From Streptomyces lilacinus (lineage in GTDB: Bacteria; Actinomycetota; Actinomycetes; Streptomycetales; Streptomycetaceae): a stretch of DNA of 10,076 bases. The translations under genes and the position numbers were made by a program. The DNA is taken from assembly GCA_000715685.1 (NCBI GenBank), contig KL569424.1, forward strand, positions 1 to 10,076, written 5' to 3'. Shown in pieces: positions 6,254 to 10,076 of the stretch; the stretch's first letter is position 1, and each line of letters starts with the position of its first letter. The notes beneath the pieces are model-generated. The model searched no databases. It was not told the DNA's origin and saw only the letters and a program-made list of their open reading frames with translations.

Positions 6254-6654
6254 ATGCGAGCCTTGACGAAAACGCTCGTCAGCGTCTGTCTCTTATGATG
6301 TGTATAAGAGACAGCACGCAGACAGTGGCGAGCTCCGAGGCTGTCGCCCCGTTCGCGGTGAACAACCTCGGCCTGAGCGTCGCGCAGGCCAAGAAGCTCC
6401 AGCGCGCGCTGAAGGGCTGGGGCTACAACGGCGCGATAGACGGGCAGCTCGGCACCGGCAGCTGGCAGGCGATGCAGCGCTACCTCAAGAAGTACTGGAG
6501 CTACGACGGCGCGATCGACGGCATCGTCGGAAGCGGCACGGTGAAGGCGCTGCAGCGCTGGCTGAAGAGCAACTGGGGTTACAGCGGTGCCATCGACGGC
6601 GTCGCCGGGGCGGGGACCAAGGCCGCGCTCAAGCGGTACGTCGACTCGCTCTAG
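6254..6654 (+). pseudogene. Secreted peptidoglycan-binding-like protein, broken by adapter sequence
   Basis: ATG at 6254, with GGAAGGGG (6240-6247) 6 nt upstream, begins MRALTKTLVSV, a signal-peptide n-region. Adapter sequence at 6286-6314 then brings a TGA stop at 6296-6298. The rest continues in another frame from 6315: TQTVASSEAVAPFAVNNLGL, then three repeats with a period of exactly 26 residues around GAIDG (6430, 6508, 6586). Each repeat reads roughly LQRxLKxxWxYxGAIDGxxGxGT, the PG_binding_1-like pattern, and the protein ends at TAG 6652-6654. Removing the 29 adapter bases restores one frame of 123 residues, but the signal peptide would then lack its hydrophobic core, so some codons are probably missing from the assembly. 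In the organism this is most likely an intact small exported wall-binding protein; the break is an assembly artefact. The family is inferred from the repeat pattern. Confidence 0.8.
6286..6314. other. Residual Nextera/Tn5 mosaic-end junction (assembly artefact)
   Basis: CTGTCTCTTAT (6286-6296) is directly followed by GATGTGTATAAGAGACAG (6297-6314). The second part is 18 of the 19 bases of the Tn5 mosaic end and the first is the start of its reverse complement. Together they equal the 38-nt mate-pair circularisation junction minus 9 central bases. The mosaic end is a laboratory hybrid of the IS50 outside and inside ends, so a natural origin is very unlikely. Flanking 9-mers (CGTCAGCGT and CACGCAGAC) differ, so there is no transposon target duplication. 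Confidence 0.95.
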
Positions 6655-6674
6655 GTCAGCGCGAAAGTCCCGTC

Positions 6675-6715
6675 GCCCGCACCGGAGGTCCGGCCTTGGC
6701 ACCTCCGGTGCGGGC
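6675..6715 (+). terminator. Strong terminator of the peptidoglycan-binding-like gene
   Basis: A 15-bp perfect stem, GCCCGCACCGGAGGT (6675-6689) with ACCTCCGGTGCGGGC (6701-6715), and an 11-nt loop begin 20 nt after the stop codon. Confidence 0.8.
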
Positions 6716-6764
6716 CGATGGGTGCGGGTTACGGCTGTTTGCGGCTCCGCTTCGCTGCGCCTAG

Positions 6765-6783
6765 GCAGTGTCTGATGGCTCTT
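6765..6783 (+). repeat. Left terminal inverted repeat of the island
   Basis: GCAGTGTCTGATGGCTCTT is an exact inverted match to 9978-9996. With the flanking CTAG the match is 23 bp. Confidence 0.9.
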
Positions 6784-6826
6784 GCTCGGGTGGTGGATCT
6801 GTTGCCGTTCCGGGCAGGGGCCAGGC

Positions 6827-7206
6827 ATGGTGCGGCGGCATGAACTGACCAACGCTCAGTGGGAACGCATCGCTCCGCTACTGCCCGGAGTGGGCGGGCC
6901 GGGTGGGCGGTGGGCCGATCACCTCACCGTGGTCAACGGGGTCCTGTACCGGACGCGGACCGGTATCCCGTGGCGTGACCTGCCTGAACGCTACGGCCCC
7001 TGGCAGACTGTACGAACGTCACCGCCGCTGGTCGGCCGACGGCACCTGGGCGAAAATCCTGTACGCCCTCCAGGCCGGAGCCGATGCCACCGCCCAGGGC
7101 ACGGACGATTCGTGGGCAGTCAACGCCGACTCCACCTCCTGCCGGGCCCACCAGCACGCCTCCGGGGCACGACACCGACCACCGTCGGACCACCCGCAAA
7201 AGGGGG
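6827..7206 (+). pseudogene. IS5-family transposase, N-terminal fragment, frameshifted
   Basis: ATG at 6827 has AGGGG 6 nt upstream. Frame one reads [20 protein letters not shown] ... [25 protein letters not shown] up to about 7010. The homology then continues in another frame from 7011 with [20 protein letters not shown] and [19 protein letters not shown]. This is the usual N-terminal third of IS427-type transposases. The [12 protein letters not shown] segment holds the first Asp of the DDE triad. At the shift the normal ...TVYERH has lost about two bases; some family members use programmed frameshifting here, but no clear slippery run is seen. Homology stops near 7200 (PQKG), about 100 residues before the second catalytic Asp, which lies at the far end of the island. 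Confidence 0.8.
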
Positions 7207-7230
7207 CGGCTCCCGTCAGACACTGCCTAG

Positions 7231-7334
7231 CGGGAGCGGCAGACACGATCGTCGTCCTGGCACGGAATCGCCAGGCCAAGGACGCCGTCCTCAAGGTCAC
7301 CGGCCGGGACGTACTCGAGCCGAGTACGCCATGA
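7231..7334 (+). pseudogene. 3' remnant of an unknown gene cut by the IS end
   Basis: Directly after the inner CTAG the frame reads [20 protein letters not shown] then [14 protein letters not shown] and stops at TGA 7332-7334. G/C third positions suggest real coding. The stop overlaps the next start as ATGA, so the two genes were probably translated as a unit before the IS removed the 5' part. The partner of such small winged-helix genes in actinobacterial mobile DNA is often a primase/polymerase-type replication protein. That identity is a guess from context, not from any motif here. Confidence 0.45.
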
Positions 7335-7705
7335 AGATGTCCGACGGCATGTGGACCTTGGACGGCGCCACCCTGTCCGAGGCCGCCGCGCAGGTGGAGC
7401 AGCGCTCCGAGGCTGCCGGACTCAGCGAGAAGTCCGTGGGCATTCTCGACTTCATTCGCCGGCATCCCGGGGGCGTACGCGCGAAGGCGGTGGCGGACCA
7501 GTTCGGCGACGACGCCCACCAGTACCTGAAGCGACTGTTCGAGCAAGGACGGCTGCTCAAGCTGACCCGCGGCGTATACGCGGTACCCGACAGGCCGCCG
7601 ACGGATCCGACGGAAGGCGGCATGGACCAAGAGGCCATCTGCGCGGCCTGCGGCGAACCCATGTTCCTCATGGAGCCGGACCAGCTCACCCACCCCGGAT
7701 GCTGA
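7331..7705 (+). CDS. Winged-helix protein with C-terminal CxxC...HxxC zinc-like motif
   Basis: This encodes 124 residues from ATG 7331, which overlaps the upstream stop as ATGA; ATG 7337 is an alternative. Residues about 32-86 form a winged helix: [53 protein letters not shown]. The tail has Cys104-x-x-Cys107-GEPM and His121-x-x-Cys124 (ICAACGEPM ... LTHPGC), a probable zinc-binding knuckle ending on the last residue. No signal peptide or membrane helix is present. It looks like a small DNA-binding regulator or replication accessory of mobile-element origin. It lies within the IS-bounded island and its upstream partner gene is truncated, so it may now be an orphan expressed from read-through. 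The fold is moderately sure; the role is unknown. Confidence 0.75.
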   Translation: MKMSDGMWTLDGATLSEAAAQVEQRSEAAGLSEKSVGILDFIRRHPGGVRAKAVADQFGDDAHQYLKRLFEQGRLLKLTRGVYAVPDRPPTDPTEGGMDQEAICAACGEPMFLMEPDQLTHPGC

Positions 7706-7957
7706 CGGAAACGACGGCTTCCTCATCCATCTGCATGCGCCGGACCTTGCCGGGAGCAGTAACCGGTTACCGGCAAGGTCGCGCACGGGAGCGCAGCCCG
7801 GTTCTCCCTCGCCCAACGCCTGACGCCTGACGACAGGACCCATCCGGCGCGCGTGGACGCGCACGGCAGCACAGCCCTTCGAAGGGAACGGGCGCACTCA
7901 ACCGGTGTACCCCCCTGGGGTCGGCTCCCTGCGCGAGGCGTCTGCCGGCGGTGCGGA
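7706..7957. other. Gene-free spacer in the island
   Basis: About 250 bases without a credible gene. Besides the nested dyad it contains the 12-bp palindrome CCCTTCGAAGGG (7875-7886). No frame here has a ribosome site and typical codon use. Confidence 0.4.
7743..7780. terminator. Nested dyad downstream of the winged-helix gene
   Basis: GACCTTGCCGG (7743-7753) pairs with CCGGCAAGGTC (7770-7780), 38 nt after the stop. The space between holds a 12-bp palindrome, GTAACCGGTTAC (7759-7770), sharing one base with the right arm. Probably a terminator; the inner palindrome could also be a protein site. Confidence 0.55.
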
Positions 7958-8224
7958 TCAGCCGTGGGTTAGCCAGAAGATGCCCCCAAAAAGGAGCAGC
8001 ATAAGGAAGCTGACAGCCCCTCCGACGCCGGGCCTGCGCCGCTTGAGAGCGCACCAGGTGTGCATCGCCAGCGCTGGGATCCATCCGCATACATACAAAG
8101 TCCAGCCTGCCAGCTCGGCTTCATCGCCTCTTGCGACGTTGAAGCAGATGAAGGCGGCTGTAATGAACAAAGCGGGCGAGCCCCAGATGTTGTCCGAGAC
8201 TGCCTGTTCCCTCGTCTTTTTCAA
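7958..8224 (-). CDS. Small membrane protein, three predicted helices
   Basis: This encodes 88 residues from TTG at 8224. GGAG on the minus strand sits 8 nt upstream and the product opens with a polar MKKTREQ. Three hydrophobic segments are visible: about 13-31 (IWGSPALFITAAFICFNVA), 39-60 (GWTLYVCGWIPALAMHTWCA) and 67-85 (VGGAVSFLMLLLFGGIFWL). A basic KRRR at 61-64 precedes the third and favours its N-terminal side in the cytoplasm. No family is recognised. It lies on the same strand as, and 67 bp downstream of, the secreted amphipathic protein gene, with a strong hairpin between. Small multi-helix proteins next to bacteriocin-like genes are often immunity proteins; here that is only a hypothesis. 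Confidence 0.6.
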   Translation of the reverse strand: MKKTREQAVSDNIWGSPALFITAAFICFNVARGDEAELAGWTLYVCGWIPALAMHTWCALKRRRPGVGGAVSFLMLLLFGGIFWLTHG

Positions 8225-8246
8225 CTGTGCAGCTCCAGGTCAGGGA

Positions 8247-8280
8247 GCTGTGATGCCCCCGTGACCGGGGGCATCACAGC
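8247..8280 (-). terminator. Strong hairpin between the secreted-peptide and membrane-protein genes
   Basis: A 15-bp perfect stem, GCTGTGATGCCCCCG (8247-8261) with CGGGGGCATCACAGC (8266-8280), and a 4-nt loop lie 11 nt after the stop of the minus-strand secreted protein. It would end or attenuate that transcript before the membrane-protein gene. Confidence 0.8.
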
Positions 8281-8291
8281 GTCAAGCGGTC

Positions 8292-8756
8292 TTACATACC
8301 GGAGAGGTAGCGGACCAGCTCGATCATGGCCTCACCAGGCAGGGCCTTGAGCGTCCACTTGACCGGATTCCAGTCGGAGAGCCCGTCGACCCAGTCCTTG
8401 AAGGCGTTCGCGCCCTTCTTGGCGGCGTTCACGGCGCCCTTGAAGAGCCCGGGGGACTTCTTCAGGAGCGCGATGATCGCGTCGATCTTGCCGCCGACGA
8501 TCTGCTGGCCCTCACCGGCGTTGGCGGCGGCCGTCAGGGCAGCGAGCTCCGCAGCGGAGATGCTGGCCTCGCCATTGGTGGCGGACTGCGGGTTTGCCGC
8601 CTTGAGTGCGGCCAGCTGTGCCTCGGAGATGGCCAGCGTGGACACGCCGGCCGCATTGCGGTGGGCCTCCGCGGCGTTGGCGGCCGGAATGGCCACCCCG
8701 AGCGAGACGGCTGCCATCGCCGTCGCGGCAGCTATTCTCAGGGACTTGCGGTTCAT
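8292..8756 (-). CDS. Secreted protein with cationic amphipathic C-terminus (bacteriocin-like candidate)
   Basis: This encodes 154 residues from ATG at 8756 with an excellent ribosome site (GGAGGT, 8 nt upstream). Residues 1-29 are a signal peptide (MNRKSLRIAA ... ANA before Ala29/Glu30). Residues 30-89 are Ala-rich and contain an internal duplication: AISEAQLAALKAAN (42-55) and SISAAELAALTAAAN (66-80). After Gly88-Gly89 comes a 65-residue segment with regular Lys and hydrophobic spacing (KIDAIIALLKKSPGLFKGAV, NAAKKGANAFKDWVDG, LSDWNPVKWTLKALPGEAMI). By hand count it has ten Lys/Arg and six Asp/Glu, three Trp and no Cys. This looks like membrane-active helical peptides preceded by a pro-region, but I do not recognise a named family. 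It could instead be a structural or adhesion protein. A strong hairpin follows, and a small membrane protein is next on the same strand. Confidence 0.75.
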   Translation of the reverse strand: MNRKSLRIAAATAMAAVSLGVAIPAANAAEAHRNAAGVSTLAISEAQLAALKAANPQSATNGEASISAAELAALTAAANAGEGQQIVGGKIDAIIALLKKSPGLFKGAVNAAKKGANAFKDWVDGLSDWNPVKWTLKALPGEAMIELVRYLSGM

Positions 8757-9522
8757 GTAGCCTTACCTCCGTTGAAGGGTGTCCGTGCCCTTGCGAGGGT
8801 CGCCAAATCCAGCTGGGGCGCGGACATTTGATGTACAGCAAGGGCAGTTCTTGCATTCGAGGGATGACTGAGCCTTGCGAGATGGAGCTGCTTGGTGTCT
8901 GCTTAGTTGGGCAGTAGCGCCAAGGAGGTCACTTCAAATCGGTCAACTGAGACGTAGGCAAGGCCGCATCTCATGGCCTCGTTGATCTCTCGCGAGTCAT
9001 TGGCTCACTTGAGCACTAATCAGCCCCCCGGTCTGCCCTTTTTGCTGAGTGCGTGACGAATCTATGCCATTGATTGATCAAAGGGCAAGAAAATTAGGGT
9101 GATTGGCTAATTAGCCACGCCAGCGGGTGCCGCCGTGGCTCTGACCAGCCCATTTGAACGGTAGGACCTTGATCAATGTGGCTGCTTCTCGATGTCATGT
9201 GCCGGCGCGAGAACACCATCCGACTTGACATGCGCTAAACGCTACATAAACGACTGATTTCCTGTCTGGCGTGTCGTCACGAAAGCTGGCGCGGACTCCA
9301 GTCAATCGGTAGTGACGCGCCCTGATGTCCGCGTTATAGCTGGCCGCAAAGACTCTCGGCCTGAGACGCCACAGTCAGTTGAACGCCGAGACGATAGGTT
9401 TCAGTCAGAGATGCGGTGTTCCCGTTCATGTCGGGCACTGCCGGGAGATGTGTGGTGCCTTCCCCTAAGCCGCGCCCAGTCACTCTGAAGTTGATCGAAG
9501 GCCGGGCGCTGCCACGTCTCCG
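8757..9522. other. 770-bp gene-free region of lowered G+C, rich in palindromes
   Basis: No credible gene is found on either strand. Base composition drops well below the rest; for example 9061-9120 is about 42% G+C by hand count. It holds TGCCCTTT/AAAGGGCA (9034-9041/9080-9087), TTGATCAA twice (9074-9081 and 9169-9176), a 14-bp palindrome at 9104-9117, and TTGACA (9225-9230) 16 nt before TAAACG (9247-9252) as a possible rightward promoter. The left end (8757-8850) must contain the promoter of the leftward secreted-protein gene. It could hold a non-coding RNA, a replication or transfer site of a former mobile element, or decayed DNA. Confidence 0.5.
9104..9117. promoter_or_regulatory. 14-bp perfect palindrome TGGCTAATTAGCCA
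   Basis: A perfect AT-centred dyad within the low-G+C island DNA, between the two TTGATCAA sites. Likely a protein-binding site; no adjacent gene start identifies its target. Confidence 0.45.
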
Positions 9523-9645
9523 TCAGGCGTGTAGAGGCAGATCGGCGAGCATCACCGCATACACCGGTGAGTCGGGGAACGGCTGGCGTTCGCCGACCTT
9601 GCGGTACCCCCACGATTCGTACAGGGCCTGAACCAGGTGGCCGAA
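9523..9645 (-). pseudogene. C-terminal stub of a GNAT acetyltransferase
   Basis: Read leftward, the frame ending at TGA 9525-9523 gives GHLVQALYESWGYRKVGE then RQPFPDSPVYAVMLADLPLHA. The ALYESWGYRKVG and PFPDSPVYAVML pieces are typical of the last strands of GCN5-related N-acetyltransferases. Upstream of about 9645 the reading frame enters IS transposase sequence on the other strand, so roughly the first three quarters of the gene, including the acetyl-CoA loop, are gone. The stub cannot be active. Confidence 0.7.
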
Positions 9646-9653
9646 CCGGGACG

Positions 9654-9969
9654 GGACGCCCGCGCACCCGCCCGGACCGGGGCCCGCGGCGACAAGGCCT
9701 ACTCCAGCCGCGCCAACCGCACCTACCTGCGACAACGCCACATCAAGGCAACGATCGCCGAACCGGACGATCAGAAAGCCAACCGCCTCCGGCGCGGCCG
9801 GGCCGGCGGACGCCCCCCGGCCTTCGACCGCGACCAGTACCGCAATCGCAACACAGTGGAACGCTGCGTCAGCAAACTGAAGCGGCACCGGGCGGTTGCG
9901 ACCCGCTTCGACAAGCGTGACTACATCTTCCACAGCACCCTGGCCACCCATAGTGATCTGGCTCCGTGA
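9654..9969 (+). pseudogene. IS5-family transposase, C-terminal fragment, frameshifted
   Basis: GRPRTRPDRGP is read in one frame from 9654. From 9688 the homology continues one frame over with GDKAYSSRANRTYLRQRHIK ... RGRAGGRPPAFDRDQYRNRN, TVERCVSKLKRHRAVATRFD, and stops at TGA 9967-9969. It carries the second catalytic Asp (GDKAY) and an exact Y-(2)-R-(3)-E-(6)-K signature (YRNRNTVERCVSKLK), the C-terminal hallmark of IS4/IS5-type DDE transposases. It complements the N-terminal fragment at 6827 in the same orientation, but the middle of the protein is missing from both. No start codon or ribosome site serves it. Confidence 0.85.
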
Positions 9970-9977
9970 CCTCACCA

Positions 9978-9996
9978 AAGAGCCATCAGACACTGC
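9978..9996 (-). repeat. Right terminal inverted repeat of the island
   Basis: Exact 19-bp inverted copy of 6765-6783. The last 11 bases plus CTAGCGGG (9986-10004) also recur as a 19-bp direct repeat at 7216-7234. Confidence 0.9.
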
Positions 9997-10000
9997 CTAG

Positions 10001-10076
10001 CGGGGCCGCTCCGCTTCGCTTCGCGGAAAAGATGATGCGGAGTGTGCGCTGCGCCGCTTCGCGGCTTGGGGGGCGG
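10001..10076. other. DNA right of the island
   Basis: Only 76 bases, with GC-rich short dyads (GCTCCGCTTCGCTTCGCGG at 10008-10026, GCCGCTTCGCGGC near 10052). No gene can be seen before the window ends. Confidence 0.4.

Larger units (their letters stand above)
6761..7230 (+). mobile_element. Left part of an IS5-family (IS427-like) element
   Basis: CTAG (6761-6764) is followed by the terminal repeat GCAGTGTCTGATGGCTCTT (6765-6783), the perfect inverted partner of 9978-9996. The transposase 5' third follows. The segment ends with TCAGACACTGC-CTAG (7216-7230), an 11-bp inverted match to the left tip plus CTAG, so 6765-7226 could be read as an internally deleted mini-copy of about 460 bp with its own ends and target duplication. 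CTAG targets and a DDE transposase fit the IS427 group of IS5. Either reading leaves it unable to move by itself. Confidence 0.75.
9646..10000 (+). mobile_element. Right part of an IS5-family (IS427-like) element
   Basis: It includes the transposase C-terminus and ends with AAGAGCCATCAGACACTGC (9978-9996) and CTAG (9997-10000), the exact inverted counterpart of 6761-6783. The left boundary, about 9645, abuts the acetyltransferase stub and lies inside the transposase gene, so it is a deletion or recombination joint and not an IS end. Confidence 0.75.

Noticed and set aside
5731..6290. Plus-strand frame running into the peptidoglycan-binding-like repeats
   Set aside because: Arg/Pro/Ser-rich translation opposite the 91-residue gene; the real start with ribosome site is ATG 6254 in another frame before the adapter joint.
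6286..6314. Natural Tn5/IS50 insertion or hairpin terminator
   Set aside because: IS50 ends have different sequences, nothing of the element itself is present, and there is no 9-bp duplication; the match is to the engineered mosaic end.
7019..7897. Long minus-strand frame across the winged-helix gene
   Set aside because: It crosses the IS joint, has no ribosome site or recognisable domain, and mirrors a well-supported gene.
8831..8917. Short plus-strand frame with three Cys starting at ATG 8831 as a possible peptide gene
   Set aside because: About 28 codons, no ribosome site, no support from neighbours; it lies in the upstream region of the leftward secreted-protein gene.
8932..8939. AAGGAGGT, a perfect Shine-Dalgarno sequence on the plus strand
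   Set aside because: No ATG, GTG or TTG follows at 4-12 nt and no open frame begins there, so it is probably chance.
9225..9252. Strong rightward promoter TTGACA...TAAACG
   Set aside because: Kept only as a possibility in the region note: spacing is 16 nt, the -10 is weak and no gene lies downstream on that strand except the transposase remnant.

Overview
The window is high-G+C actinobacterial DNA, almost certainly Streptomyces. Third codon positions are nearly all G or C, several GTG/TTG starts follow GGAG-type ribosome binding sites, many secreted proteins carry Ala-rich signal peptides, and the short GCGAAGC-type dyads common in Streptomyces intergenic DNA recur. The core-like left two thirds (1-6760) carries independent genes. 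These are a fingers-less Y-family polymerase-like protein with a damaged start, a secreted RTX/beta-roll-like solenoid protein, a secreted class-2-type lipase, a secreted beta-trefoil (ricin-B type) protein made of three near-identical 40-residue repeats on the minus strand, a divergent HxlR regulator / NADPH:quinone oxidoreductase pair, a small conserved-looking 91-residue protein, and a secreted peptidoglycan-binding-like protein.

The last of these is interrupted at 6286-6314 by a 29-nt sequence that is not biological. It is a shortened Nextera mate-pair junction made of two Tn5 mosaic ends head to head. The contig is therefore not fully trustworthy at that point, and other odd junctions nearby deserve the same suspicion.

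The right third (6761-10000) is an accessory island bounded by a 19-bp perfect inverted repeat with CTAG outside each end, the ends of an IS5-family (IS427-like) element. The transposase is split: the N-terminal third lies at the left end and the C-terminal third at the right end, both frameshifted, with about 2.4 kb of foreign DNA between. That cargo holds the 3' remnant of an unknown gene coupled by ATGA to a winged-helix/zinc-motif protein, a small three-helix membrane protein, a secreted cationic amphipathic protein resembling a bacteriocin precursor, a 770-bp gene-free region of visibly lower G+C rich in palindromes, and the C-terminal stub of a GNAT acetyltransferase cut off by the IS fragment.

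The best candidate for something undescribed is the pair at 7958-8756 (secreted amphipathic peptide precursor plus small membrane protein). The most certain observation is the sequencing-adapter junction. Nothing here resembles a CRISPR array, tRNA or rRNA gene.
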